Notes: generated by a model not told the origin, from the letters alone. 37,489 nucleotides of DNA from Chloroflexota bacterium (GCA_013203045.1 JABMQN010000088.1:1-37489), one strand, 5' to 3'. Positions 26,529-34,879 are shown, counted from the first letter of the stretch. A program made the numbers and translations.

Positions 26529-27104
26529 ATGTTCTGTCAAAAGTGCGGTGCAGATAATCCTGATGACGGTGGTTTTTGTCAGAAATGTGGTGCCTCGTTA
26601 AGTTCATCTGGCACAGCCAGTGCCGGGGGTTCCAAAGTGAGCGCCCCGTCTTTGGGGAATGTCTCTGATATGGTCAAAGGATTGCCAATTGGAATGATAC
26701 TTCTCTTAGGGGCGGTGCTGGCGCTTTTCCTCGCATTTCTTACCGGCATATTAGCTGCCGCAGGTGCCGGCGATTGGGTAGAAGGATCAACCAAGGCCGG
26801 AATATTCTTTGATCATATGGTGACCGGGATTATGGTATGCGGTATCCTGGCTGGTCTTGCCGTTTTGTCCAAGGGGAATATACCTGATATGGTCAAATCA
26901 TTGCCTATGGGAATGATACTTATCCTGGGGGGAGTACTCGCACTGTTCCTCGCTTTTCTCACTGGTATTTTATATGCAGCGGGCGCTGAGGGAGCAGAGG
27001 GTACGTGGAAAGGCTCCCTGTTCTTCGAGCAAATGGTAAACGGGATTTTGGTGTGCGGTGTCCTGGGTGGACTTTCGTTATTGATTTCCAAAGGGCAAGA
27101 ATAG
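26529..27104 (+). CDS. Zinc-ribbon membrane protein with internal tandem duplication
   Basis: A 191-residue protein that opens with a zinc ribbon (CQKC at residues 3-6, CQKC at 17-20), then a Ser/Ala/Gly linker, then two copies of one membrane module. Copy one starts at DMVKGLPIGMILLLG and copy two at DMVKSLPMGMILILG; each has an LALFLAFLTGIL helix, a short acidic/Gly loop, and a second helix (GIMVCGILAGL and GILVCGVLGGL). The duplication is also clear in the DNA. AAGGAGG precedes the ATG. The function is unknown; membrane proteins with N-terminal zinc ribbons are common in archaea and Chloroflexota. The next gene has the same ribbon but a different membrane part. Confidence 0.85.
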   Translation: MFCQKCGADNPDDGGFCQKCGASLSSSGTASAGGSKVSAPSLGNVSDMVKGLPIGMILLLGAVLALFLAFLTGILAAAGAGDWVEGSTKAGIFFDHMVTGIMVCGILAGLAVLSKGNIPDMVKSLPMGMILILGGVLALFLAFLTGILYAAGAEGAEGTWKGSLFFEQMVNGILVCGVLGGLSLLISKGQE

Positions 27105-27190
27105 AATCATCAACCGGAACATAGAAAGCCTGTAAGTATCGATCTTTAGCTGTACATGGCAAAGGTAGAACTTGCATGTAAGGAGATGAG

Positions 27191-27625
27191 ATGTTTTGTA
27201 GTAAATGTGGAGAGGAAAACCTTGATAATGCCGGTTTTTGCAAGAAGTGTGGAGCTCCTTTGAAGCCCACCAGTAAGCTGATAGAAGAAGGTTCCGCTAC
27301 TGGTCTGGAGCCAAACATAGCTGGATTGCTTTGTTACGTTCTGGGCTGGATAACGGGATTGGTGTTCTACTTCATTGAGAAAGAGGATCGATTTGTTCGC
27401 TTCCATGCAGTCCAATCCATTATCGTTTTTGGTGGTATTACTGTAGTTCAAATCGGTTTATGGATACTTGCATTGATACCTTACATAGGAATACTGTTCT
27501 GGATAATGGGTATCTTGCTCAGTCTTGGATCGCTAGTGCTATGGATACTCCTGATGATCAAGGCGTTTCAGGGTGAGAAGTACATGCTGCCAAAAGTAGG
27601 CGAAATAGCTGAAAAATACATTTAG
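27191..27625 (+). CDS. Zinc-ribbon plus DUF4870/Tic20-like membrane protein
   Basis: A 144-residue protein with an N-terminal zinc ribbon (CSKC and CKKC, 10 residues apart), then three to four hydrophobic segments of the DUF4870-like type: IAGLLCYVLGWITGLVFYF, the FVRFHAVQS loop typical of that family, and a C-terminal helix pair ending AFQGEKYMLP. The ATG follows AAGGAGATGAG. The function of DUF4870 proteins is not settled. It lies 86 bases downstream of the related zinc-ribbon gene, and its ribbon looks like a sibling of that gene's. Confidence 0.87.
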   Translation: MFCSKCGEENLDNAGFCKKCGAPLKPTSKLIEEGSATGLEPNIAGLLCYVLGWITGLVFYFIEKEDRFVRFHAVQSIIVFGGITVVQIGLWILALIPYIGILFWIMGILLSLGSLVLWILLMIKAFQGEKYMLPKVGEIAEKYI

Positions 27626-27763
27626 AATGTATCTGCAGATGACATTTGAGGTGGGTTTAAGAAGTAATAATAGAGAATCTTGGCCACAAAATAGGCCTAT
27701 TGGCAATATGCAAAATCAATATAGAAAACTTAAACAAACAGGTTGAAATAGGGAGGGAGATAA

Positions 27764-28471
27764 ATGAAGAAACTGACATATCTGATGATGGTACTGATCC
27801 TGATGATCAGTTGTATAGCAGTGGTTGCATGTGGTGGTGGCGACGATGATGATGGTGACGAGGCCACGTCTGAAGCGACGGCAGCTGCAACATCTGCTGA
27901 AGCAACTGCGGATGCGACGGCTGAGGCAACATCCGAGGAGACTTCCGAACCTACATCAAAGCCAACTGGCGATGATGACATATTCGGGGATTTTGGCGAT
28001 CTGGATGATCTGAAGAGCTATCGGATGCACTTGGAGTCAACTAGTGAGATGCCGAGTATGACTGATGCCGGGATGGAGACAATTACTGTCATAATGGATA
28101 TGGCGGTGGTTAATGATCCTTCCCCTAAGGCGACACATATGATCATGCCTGATCCATCAGGTATGGGGATGGGAGATGTAGAAGTTATCACTATTGGTAG
28201 CACGCAATGGATGAAGCTGGGCGATAGTTGGATGGAGAGTACAGTCGAAGATGTAAGTAGTCAAGAGCCCACAGACATAACCGATTATCTGGACATGGAT
28301 AGCGACATGGACTATCAGGGTAAGGAAAAAGTGAATGGCGTCAACTGTAAACATTATAAAGTTGATGCTGACATCACTGTGGATGTAGCGGATGCTCCTG
28401 GAGGTGTTGGGGAACTTGAAGCTCATTATAAAGGTGAAGTCTGGATTGCGGACGAGGGTGGTTTGCCGTAA
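27764..28471 (+). CDS. Lipoprotein, N-terminal part, interrupted by an in-frame stop
   Basis: A predicted lipoprotein: MKKLTYLMMVLILMISC, then a lipobox VVACGGG, an Asp tract, and an Ala/Thr/Glu/Ser linker (about residues 35-70). The body resembles LppX/LprG-like folds, with VMDMAVVNDPSPK and GKEKVNGVNCKHYKV, the latter close to GERKVNGVNCYEV in the lipoprotein at 12232-13164. AGGGAGGGAG precedes the ATG. The frame ends at a TAA after GGLP; the same frame continues at once with IMIRSKGTTEMETMGE, which reads as the missing C-terminal strands of this family. This suggests a point nonsense mutation or a sequence error. Confidence 0.85.
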   Translation: MKKLTYLMMVLILMISCIAVVACGGGDDDDGDEATSEATAAATSAEATADATAEATSEETSEPTSKPTGDDDIFGDFGDLDDLKSYRMHLESTSEMPSMTDAGMETITVIMDMAVVNDPSPKATHMIMPDPSGMGMGDVEVITIGSTQWMKLGDSWMESTVEDVSSQEPTDITDYLDMDSDMDYQGKEKVNGVNCKHYKVDADITVDVADAPGGVGELEAHYKGEVWIADEGGLP

Positions 28472-28717
28472 ATCATGATTCGATCCAAGGGGACAACAGA
28501 AATGGAAACTATGGGTGAGAAGATGGTTTCTGATGACCAGATTGATATTACAGATATAAATTCGTCGATTGATATATCACCGCCACCGGCTGATGAGATC
28601 TCTGATACGCCAGATTTCGGTGATATGTTTGAAGACATGGAAGGTATGGAAGATTTTAATCCTGAGGACCTAGAAGGAATGTTTGAAGGTCTTGAGGATT
28701 TGGAAGGTATGGATTAG
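28472..28717 (+). pseudogene. In-frame C-terminal continuation of the interrupted lipoprotein
   Basis: The frame continues directly from the TAA at 28469-28471 for 81 more sense codons, ending in TAG. It encodes IMIRSKGTTEMETMGEKM and then an INSSIDISPPP segment, matching the usual C-terminal end of such lipoproteins, followed by an Asp/Glu/Met-rich tail (FEDMEG, FEGLEDLEG). No ribosome site is seen at the ATG at 28475, so independent translation is unlikely. I treat it as the lost half of the gene at 27764. Confidence 0.65.
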
Positions 28718-28726
28718 GAAAGTATG

Positions 28727-28753
28727 ATACCGCCACAATAAGCGCGGTATTTT
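28727..28753 (+). terminator. Probable Rho-independent terminator after the lipoprotein
   Basis: ATACCGC (28727-28733) pairs with GCGGTAT (28744-28750) around a 10-base loop and is followed by TTT then G, so the T-tract is short. It lies 10 bases after the end of the interrupted lipoprotein frame. Confidence 0.55.
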
Positions 28754-28789
28754 GTATATCCATAAAGCTAAAAGCAAGGAAGTGATATC

Positions 28790-29698
28790 GTGAAAAAACT
28801 CATCTATTTGATGATGGTTTTAGTATTGGGATTGAGTTGCTTGAGCATTGCTGCCTGTGATAGCGGGGACGATGATGAGGAAGCCACCGCTGAAGCGACG
28901 TCGGCTGAAACCTCTGAGGCTACCGAAGAACCAGCAGAGGAACCCACAGAAGAATCCACGGACAGACCTACCTCCGGTGACTTCACCTGGGACGATATTC
29001 CAATCTATCCGGGCGCTGATGAGGCCGAAGAATTTTCGATGTCTCTCGGCGGTGCCGAATATGGAGAATTTGAGAAGATCGAATGGCGGTACTATGAAGT
29101 AGATGCAGATGTGGATGATGTCGCATCATTCTACGAAGATGAAATGCCCGATTATAATTGGGACGAACTGATGACGATGGATCTGGGGGAAATGGCCTGG
29201 GGTTACTGGGAGAAAAATGGTGGGGATACAGGGGCATATATAGGGGTCGCTGAAGAGGATGGTGAAACTATACTCTGGATGTGGCGAGGGCAAGGGCTCG
29301 GCTCTGATGATATCGGGGACGAGACACCTGAGGATGGTGGGGAAACCCCGGATGTTGAATTCACCGTCAGCGATTTTACTTGGGACGATATTCCACTTTA
29401 TCCGGGAGCTGATGAGGCGGAGGAATTCTCGATGGCAATGGCTGGAGGTGACGAAGGCGATTGCAGTAGACTCGAGTGGAGATATTATGAAGTCGACGGG
29501 GAAGTGGAGGATGTAGCTTCGTTCTATGAAGATGGGATGCCTGAGAATGGTTGGGAAGAAGTGATGACTATGGATTTGGGAGAGATGGCCTGGAGTTACT
29601 GGCAGAAAGATGGAGAAGAAATCCAGGCTTACATTGGAGTAGCTGAAGATGGAGGAGATGTCATGCTGTGGATGTGGCGGGGTCAGGAGTGTGCATAA
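28790..29698 (+). CDS. Lipoprotein with two tandem copies of an IPxYPGA domain
   Basis: A 302-residue predicted lipoprotein. The start is GTG at 28790, with AAGGAAG 9 bases upstream. The signal ends SIAACDSGDDD, followed by an acidic Ala/Thr/Glu/Ser linker. Two homologous domains follow, each starting FTWDDIPxYPGADEAEEFSM (about residues 65-170 and 195-300), passing through EWRYYEVD and VASFYED, and ending LWMWRGQ. This repeat type occurs in Chloroflexota secreted lipoproteins and its function is unknown. Copy two also contains a single Cys (GDCSRLEW) absent from copy one. A strong hairpin follows 35 bases after the stop. Confidence 0.87.
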   Translation: MKKLIYLMMVLVLGLSCLSIAACDSGDDDEEATAEATSAETSEATEEPAEEPTEESTDRPTSGDFTWDDIPIYPGADEAEEFSMSLGGAEYGEFEKIEWRYYEVDADVDDVASFYEDEMPDYNWDELMTMDLGEMAWGYWEKNGGDTGAYIGVAEEDGETILWMWRGQGLGSDDIGDETPEDGGETPDVEFTVSDFTWDDIPLYPGADEAEEFSMAMAGGDEGDCSRLEWRYYEVDGEVEDVASFYEDGMPENGWEEVMTMDLGEMAWSYWQKDGEEIQAYIGVAEDGGDVMLWMWRGQECA

Positions 29699-29732
29699 CT
29701 AGAATATTCACGTTTTAATCGGGAACAAACAA

Positions 29733-29767
29733 AAGCGGGAGCTCACATACGATGGGGGCTCCCGCTT
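29733..29767 (+). terminator. Likely Rho-independent terminator after the two-domain lipoprotein
   Basis: AAGCGGGAGC (29733-29742) and GCTCCCGCTT (29758-29767) form a perfect 10-base stem with a 15-base loop. Only a few T follow the 3' arm (GCTATTTG), so termination may be weak or bidirectional. It separates the lipoprotein gene from the nusA promoter. Confidence 0.6.
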
Positions 29768-29899
29768 GCTATTTGATTCAGTGTTTTTCATGATACAAAT
29801 CCGTCCTATACTTTTGATGAAACTGGAATTTCACGAGAAATATAGTATCTTGAGCTTGTCATAATATGGTCATTCGATCGATTGTAGCATCGTTATTGA

Positions 29900-29928
29900 T
29901 TGCAATACATCTCAAAACGTGGTATATT
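29900..29928 (+). promoter_or_regulatory. Sigma70-type promoter of the nusA operon
   Basis: TTGCAA at 29900-29905, a 17-base spacer, and TATATT at 29923-29928. Transcription would start near 29935, about 8 bases before the GTGGGT hairpin. The intergenic stretch 29699-30008 holds this promoter, the terminator before it and the leader hairpin after it, and nothing else. Confidence 0.75.
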
Positions 29929-29942
29929 CTAGCGGTGATAGG

Positions 29943-29968
29943 AAGTGGGTGAGAACCCACTTTTTTAA
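29943..29968 (+). promoter_or_regulatory. Terminator hairpin at the 5' end of the nusA transcript (attenuator)
   Basis: AAGTGGGT (29943-29950), tetraloop GAGA, ACCCACTT (29955-29962), then four more T, AA and TTTTT. This is a standard terminator shape, yet it lies between the promoter and nusA, so it must be read through in part. A similar GTGGG hairpin leader precedes the rimP-nusA operon in many bacteria. The likely role is attenuation or autoregulation by NusA (inference). Confidence 0.75.
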
Positions 29969-30008
29969 TTTTTGCTTTATAAGAATAGCAAAAGGGGCAG
30001 TTGGTGAG

Positions 30009-31415
30009 ATGAAAAACGATTTCTTGCTAGCAATTACTCAATTAGCGGCAGAGAGAAATTTACCCAAAGAACTGGTGCTCGAAGCGGTGAAAGCGGCATT
30101 GCTTTCAACGTATAAGAACTATGATGTCACCATAGATATACTTTCGACCAGCGGGGAAATAAAGGCTTATGCTAAAAAGACTGTTGTGGAATTACCGAGC
30201 GATTCTTGGCATGAAATCGCAATAGCAGATGCAAAGAAGGTGAAAAAGGGTGTTGATCTTGGCGAAGAGATCAGCGTAGAAATTGATCCGCTGGATGCTG
30301 GACGAATTGGAGTTCAGACGGCCAAACAGGTTGTCATGCAGCGTCTCCGTGAAGCGGAACACGAATTCATTTTCGGAACATTCGCGCATAAAGAAGGGAA
30401 TGTGCTGAATGGTGTGATTCAGAGAGTTGATGCTCGGCATATCCTTGTTGATTTGGGACAAGCAGAAGGGTTGCTACCCTTGTCTGAGCAGGTACGGGTA
30501 GAGAACTATCGGGTCGGGCAAAGACAAAAAGTATACTTGGTGGAAGTGAGTCAAACCAATAGAGGGCCGAGGTTGTTGCTTTCGAGGACACACCCGAAAT
30601 TGGTGCAACGATTATTTGAAATTGAGGTGCCAGAAATAGCCAATGGTATTGTTGAAGTAAAGGCAATATCTCGTGAAGCAGGTTTCCGAACTAAAGTAGC
30701 GGTTGTGGCTAAACAGGGAGAGGTTGATCCGGTTGGTTCGTGTATTGGCCTTCGTGGTATCAGAATTCAGAATGTCACAAATGAGATACAGGGTGAGAAA
30801 ATCGATGTGGTGGAATGGAATTCTGATATCAAAGTGTTTATTGCCAATGCGCTGAGTCCAGCTAAGGTATCATATGTGAAGCTGGACTTGTTAGAAGGAA
30901 CGGCTGTGGTTGTTGTACCGGATGGCCAACTATCTTTAGCTATTGGAAGGGAAGGGCAGAATGCCAGGCTGGCAGCGAAACTGACGGATTGGAAAATAGA
31001 TATCAAGAGCGCCACTGCGGCTGCAGAAGAGGGGCTGCTTCTTGAGGAAGCGCCTCCTGTAGAGGAAATAGAGGGACCGATCGTTGAGGAAATAGAGGAA
31101 GTAGTGGAAGAGGTGGTTGAAGAGGAAGCCGAGGAAGAACTTGTGCGTGGCGCTCCCGTAATTGCAGAAAGTGTGCCGGCGGTTGAGGGGCCAGTGATCC
31201 GCTTTGCCGAGGATATTCTTCCAGCGGCGGCAAGATCTGGCAGTGACACCGAGAAGACCAAAAAGAAAAAGACGAGTGAAAAGAGTAAGGTCAAAAAGAA
31301 GGCCAAGCGTACCAAGACAATCAAGGAGGATGAAGACGAACTAGATGTTGATTTTAGTGACGAGGAAGACAGCGAGATTGAGCTTGAGTTCGTGGGTGAG
31401 GATGAAGACGTCTAG
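30009..31415 (+). CDS. nusA: Transcription termination/antitermination factor NusA
   Basis: It binds RNA polymerase and nascent RNA, modulating pausing, termination and antitermination. The 468-residue protein has the N-terminal polymerase-binding domain (1-125), an S1 domain (about 131-198, [20 protein letters not shown]) and two KH domains ([11 protein letters not shown] and [13 protein letters not shown]). I use the ATG at 30009 because the family start is MKNDFLLAI; an open frame further upstream lacks homology. An unusual C-terminal tail (about 345-468) is acidic ([14 protein letters not shown]), then lysine-rich ([12 protein letters not shown]), then acidic again. It starts the conserved nusA-ylxR-infB-rbfA-truB set; ylxR overlaps its stop by 14 bases. 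Confidence 0.96.
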   Translation: MKNDFLLAITQLAAERNLPKELVLEAVKAALLSTYKNYDVTIDILSTSGEIKAYAKKTVVELPSDSWHEIAIADAKKVKKGVDLGEEISVEIDPLDAGRIGVQTAKQVVMQRLREAEHEFIFGTFAHKEGNVLNGVIQRVDARHILVDLGQAEGLLPLSEQVRVENYRVGQRQKVYLVEVSQTNRGPRLLLSRTHPKLVQRLFEIEVPEIANGIVEVKAISREAGFRTKVAVVAKQGEVDPVGSCIGLRGIRIQNVTNEIQGEKIDVVEWNSDIKVFIANALSPAKVSYVKLDLLEGTAVVVVPDGQLSLAIGREGQNARLAAKLTDWKIDIKSATAAAEEGLLLEEAPPVEEIEGPIVEEIEEVVEEVVEEEAEEELVRGAPVIAESVPAVEGPVIRFAEDILPAAARSGSDTEKTKKKKTSEKSKVKKKAKRTKTIKEDEDELDVDFSDEEDSEIELEFVGEDEDV

Positions 31416-31719
31416 GCTTCGCGTTCCAGAAAGGACGTGTATTGCTTGTCGTAAAACTGGTCCAAAATTGAATTTTGTTCGCTTGGTCCGATTGAGTAAA
31501 GGTAACATTGTGGTGGACGAAGAGGCTAAAAAGGCAGGCCGTGGTGCTTATCTGTGCAGAAATAGAGAATGCTGGGAAAAGGTACTTACCACAGGGCGCA
31601 AAGAGCAGTTAGCGCGAGCTTTGCGGACGAATGTGAGTCAGGAGAACCGGACAGCCCTTGTTCAATATGGCATGACGTTTCCTTACGCTGAAGCAGTGGC
31701 AGAGAGAGGACTTGAATGA
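31402..31719 (+). CDS. ylxR: YlxR (RnpM-like) nucleic-acid-binding protein
   Basis: A 105-residue YlxR-family protein. The family motif RTCIACRK (CxxC) is near the N-terminus and GRGAYLCRN follows. Characterised YlxR/RnpM proteins bind RNA, including RNase P RNA. The start is the ATG at 31402, inside the nusA tail and preceded by GGTGAGG; further upstream in-frame codons are only overlap with nusA. It overlaps infB by four bases (ATGA). The placement between nusA and infB is the usual one. Confidence 0.92.
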   Translation: MKTSRLRVPERTCIACRKTGPKLNFVRLVRLSKGNIVVDEEAKKAGRGAYLCRNRECWEKVLTTGRKEQLARALRTNVSQENRTALVQYGMTFPYAEAVAERGLE

Positions 31720-33536
31720 GACAGAGATCGGCGAAGAAAAAATCAACATCAGCAAGCCCGATAAAGAAAAAGGTTGCGGCCTCAAAAGCAGCGGAAGACA
31801 ACTCACCCATTGTACTCCCAAAATCTTTAACGGTGAAACACCTGGCGGATCTGCTGGATATTAGCCCAATTGAGACCATCAAGCGTTTGATGCGAAGAGG
31901 GGTCATGGCTAGTATCAACCAAGCTGTTGACTATGAGACAGCGGCCGCTGTCGTTGTTGAAATGGGGCGTGAGCCTGAACTTGAGCAGGAAGTAGAGACA
32001 TCAGTTGCTAAAGACGCACCTGTTTCGAAGAAAGAAGCAAAAGCTCAGAAACTGCGTCCTCCAGTTGTAACCATCTTGGGGCATGTTGATCATGGTAAGA
32101 CAAGTCTTCTCGATGCTATCCGGCACAGTAATGTCACTGCCAGTGAAGCCGGTGAAATTACTCAGCATATTGGTGCATATCAGGTATTAGTTGGTGAACA
32201 AGAAATCACGTTTATTGATACCCCGGGACACGAAGCTTTCACTTCGATGAGAGCTAGAGGTGCCCGAATAACAGATATTGCTATCCTGGTTATCGCAGCT
32301 GATGATGGCATTATGCCTCAGACAATCGAGGCTATAAATCATGTTAAGGCGGCAGAAGTTCCAATTCTCGTAGCTATTAATAAGATCGATAAACCCAATG
32401 CTGATGTCGATCGAGTGAAGCAGCAGCTCACCGAACATAACCTGGTCATTGAAGAGTGGGGTGGGGATATAATTGCTATCCCGCTTTCGGCCAAAACGGG
32501 AGAAGGTATTCAAGATTTGCTGGAGCATATTCTTATTGTGGCTGAGATGGCTGAGCTTAAGGCAAATCCCAAGTTGTCAGCCAGTGGTGTGGTGATCGAA
32601 AGTAAATTGGATAATACTAGAGGTACTCTTGTTACACTTCTGGTTCAAAAAGGCACACTCAATATCAGCAATGTTGTTTTAGCGGCAGATGCATGCTGGG
32701 GTAAGGTCAAAGCCATATTTGACTATGATGGCAAACGGATCAAATCAGCCGGACCTTCGGTGCCTGTGGAGATCATGGGATTTAGCGAAGTACCACAGGC
32801 TGGTGATCCTTTCACCGTCGTAGCGAATGAGAAAAAAGCACGCGAAATAGTGGATGATTATAGAGCCAAACAACAGGCTGGAAAGGCCAAAGCTCCTACC
32901 CTCGATGATGTTTCTGCACAGATAAGGAGCGGTGAGACTAAAGGAGTCAACCTTATTCTCAAAGCGGATGTGCAAGGCAGCATTGACCCGATCAAGAATT
33001 CCCTCGAGCAATTGGAAAATGATGAAGTTAAGGTCAGAGTAATACATGATGGGAGTGGCAGCATCACCGAAAGTGATATCATGTTAGCTGTTGCCTCCAA
33101 TTCCGTAATCATAGGTTTTAACACTCGTGCAGAGCCCAGGGTAGTGAGAGTTGCGGAAACTGAGGGTGTTGAAATACGGACGTATCAGATAATTTACAAA
33201 CTCATCGAAGATATTGAGAAGACCGTGACAGGAATGCTGGAGCCGACTTATGTTGACGTTATAGATGGTCATATTGAAGTGCGTGATACGTTCAAAGTCA
33301 AAGGTGGCAATATAGCTGGTTGTTATGTCACTGATGGAAAAGTTAAGAAAAGCAGTCTTGCTCGAGTGATGCGTGGCGGAGAACTTATTCATGAAGCTGA
33401 AGTTAACAGTTTGAAGCATTTCAAAGATGATGCATCTGAGATGGTTGCTGGTAATGAATGTGGTGTTGGTATTGAGGGTTTCACCTCTTTCGTTGTCGGT
33501 GACACGATCGAGTTCTACCATAAAGAGAAACAATGA
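31716..33536 (+). CDS. infB: Translation initiation factor IF-2
   Basis: A GTPase that brings initiator fMet-tRNA to the 30S ribosome and promotes subunit joining. The 606-residue protein is a short IF-2 with a Lys/Ser/Ala-rich N-terminal stretch and one IF2_N-like region (LTVKHLADLLDISPIE). The G domain starts near residue 120 with ILGHVDHGKTSL, then FIDTPGHEAF and INKIDKPN. The C-terminal domains include ADVQGSIDPIK and end IEFYHKEKQ. Start and stop overlap ylxR and rbfA by ATGA, as in a tight operon. Confidence 0.97.
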   Translation: MRQRSAKKKSTSASPIKKKVAASKAAEDNSPIVLPKSLTVKHLADLLDISPIETIKRLMRRGVMASINQAVDYETAAAVVVEMGREPELEQEVETSVAKDAPVSKKEAKAQKLRPPVVTILGHVDHGKTSLLDAIRHSNVTASEAGEITQHIGAYQVLVGEQEITFIDTPGHEAFTSMRARGARITDIAILVIAADDGIMPQTIEAINHVKAAEVPILVAINKIDKPNADVDRVKQQLTEHNLVIEEWGGDIIAIPLSAKTGEGIQDLLEHILIVAEMAELKANPKLSASGVVIESKLDNTRGTLVTLLVQKGTLNISNVVLAADACWGKVKAIFDYDGKRIKSAGPSVPVEIMGFSEVPQAGDPFTVVANEKKAREIVDDYRAKQQAGKAKAPTLDDVSAQIRSGETKGVNLILKADVQGSIDPIKNSLEQLENDEVKVRVIHDGSGSITESDIMLAVASNSVIIGFNTRAEPRVVRVAETEGVEIRTYQIIYKLIEDIEKTVTGMLEPTYVDVIDGHIEVRDTFKVKGGNIAGCYVTDGKVKKSSLARVMRGGELIHEAEVNSLKHFKDDASEMVAGNECGVGIEGFTSFVVGDTIEFYHKEKQ

Positions 33537-33892
33537 GTAGCAGGCGGCAGAAACAAGTCAATCAGGCCATTCGCCGCGAACTCAGTGAGTTACTAATCCG
33601 CCATGTCAATGATCCTCGCATTGGTGGGATTATCTCTATTACACGGGTAGATGTTTCCCCTGATTTAGTGCAAGCTAAGATATTCGTTAGTGTCATGGGT
33701 ATTGATACAGATGAAACGGAGATATTTGAAGGGCTTGCATCGGCTTCAGATTTTCTGCGTCATGAGTTAGGATCACGTCTCAGATTACGCTACATCCCCA
33801 GGCTGATATTTGAAAAAGATGATTCCATCGAGAAGGCGGAACAATTGTTCCAATTGATTGACCAGTCTATTAAGAACAGCCCTGGTACATAG
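33533..33892 (+). CDS. rbfA: Ribosome-binding factor A
   Basis: A 119-residue KH-type 30S maturation and cold-adaptation factor that helps 16S rRNA 5'-end processing. The opening RRQKQVNQAIRRELSELL and the core HVNDPRIGGIISITRVDVSPDL are the RbfA signatures. It starts in the infB stop (ATGA) and is followed, 8 bases after its stop, by truB. The short form is typical of bacteria; no DHH-family nrnA gene lies between rbfA and truB here, as it does in some other genomes. Confidence 0.94.
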   Translation: MSSRRQKQVNQAIRRELSELLIRHVNDPRIGGIISITRVDVSPDLVQAKIFVSVMGIDTDETEIFEGLASASDFLRHELGSRLRLRYIPRLIFEKDDSIEKAEQLFQLIDQSIKNSPGT

Positions 33893-33900
33893 GGGCAGAA

Positions 33901-34803
33901 TTGGGACACGACGTTTTTGATGGTATTATAAACCTTAACAAACCTCAGGGTAAAACCTCTTTTCAGATGGTGGCCCTTGTGCGGCGATTAAGCGGGGTGC
34001 GCAAGGTAGGTCACTCAGGCACTCTCGATCCAGATGCAACTGGTGTTTTGCCTATCCTCATAGGTCGGGCTACAAGGCTGGCAAGTTTTTTGACCGATTC
34101 GAGAAAGACATATCGTGCCGAAGTAGAATTTGGTACTGCCACTGATACGTATGATTCAAGTGGCAACGTTGTCCAAACCGGAGATTCTTCATCTTTGACC
34201 ATAGAACAGGTGGAGGCAGCTTTATCATCTTTCCGAGGCTCTATTGAACAAATACCCCCGATGTTTAGCGCGATAAAACATCAGGGGAAACCGCTGTATC
34301 ATTTGGCTCGTGCTGGAATCGAAGTGCCTCGAAATCCGAGAAAGGTTACTATATTCGAACTAGACATAATATCATGGAAAGCTCCAATCCTGTCTATTGA
34401 AGTAGAATGTAGTAAAGGAACTTACATTCGTTCGCTGGCTCATGACCTTGGTCAAATGCTGGAATGCGGTGCACATTTAAAGAGTCTGGTCAGAACTCAA
34501 AGTGGGCCTTTTACTGTAGATGAATCAGTTTCGATTACACAGCTCGAAGAGTGTTTTAAGGAAGGTAAGTGGCAAACGATTGTGCATTCGCCGGATTTCA
34601 TACTTGGTCATTTGGATTCCGTGATGGTAGGTACAGTCGAGGAAGATTCAGTAATCCATGGTCGTCCGTTTACTGTTGCTGAAGGACATGAAGAATATGA
34701 CGGGGAACAGAGACGAGCGTATTCGTCCGAGGGGAGATTCCTTGCACTGGTAAAGTTCGATCGGGAAAAAGGTTTGTGGAAACCTGTAAAAGTATTTACA
34801 TAG
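33901..34803 (+). CDS. truB: tRNA pseudouridine(55) synthase
   Basis: It isomerises U55 to pseudouridine in the T-loop of tRNAs. The 300-residue protein has LNKPQGKTSF, the catalytic-aspartate motif GHSGTLDPDATGVLP (the Asp is in LDP), RATRLASFL and the C-terminal KGTYIRSLAHDLG. The start is a TTG at 33901, with GGGG five bases before it; no better ATG fits the conserved N-terminus. It ends the nusA-infB operon. The next gene, folD, has its own promoter. Confidence 0.95.
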   Translation: MGHDVFDGIINLNKPQGKTSFQMVALVRRLSGVRKVGHSGTLDPDATGVLPILIGRATRLASFLTDSRKTYRAEVEFGTATDTYDSSGNVVQTGDSSSLTIEQVEAALSSFRGSIEQIPPMFSAIKHQGKPLYHLARAGIEVPRNPRKVTIFELDIISWKAPILSIEVECSKGTYIRSLAHDLGQMLECGAHLKSLVRTQSGPFTVDESVSITQLEECFKEGKWQTIVHSPDFILGHLDSVMVGTVEEDSVIHGRPFTVAEGHEEYDGEQRRAYSSEGRFLALVKFDREKGLWKPVKVFT

Positions 34804-34829
34804 TATCTTTTTGAAAACTTCTACACCTA

Positions 34830-34859
34830 TTGCCTTCTATATAGCTCGCATTGTATAAT
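34830..34859 (+). promoter_or_regulatory. Sigma70-type promoter of the folD operon
   Basis: TTGCCT at 34830-34835, an 18-base spacer, and a perfect TATAAT at 34854-34859. An inverted repeat straddles the -10 box. The leader to folD is about 210 bases and also contains TTCTACACCT as a direct repeat (34819-34828 and 34898-34907) and a CTGAAG/CTTCAG hairpin at 35026-35040. Confidence 0.6.
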
Positions 34860-34879
34860 TTGCTGGGCGTGCGAGTTAT
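34841..34879 (+). promoter_or_regulatory. Inverted repeat around the folD -10 box, candidate operator
   Basis: ATAGCTCGCA (34841-34850) and TGCGAGTTAT (34870-34879) are inverted with 9 of 10 matches and are centred on the TATAAT of the folD promoter, where a bound repressor would block polymerase. No regulator gene is adjacent. Confidence 0.5.

Noticed and set aside
28469-28471. Programmed recoding (selenocysteine or pyrrolysine) at the lipoprotein stop
   Set aside because: The codon is TAA, which neither system uses, and no SECIS-like structure is evident; mutation or sequence error is simpler.
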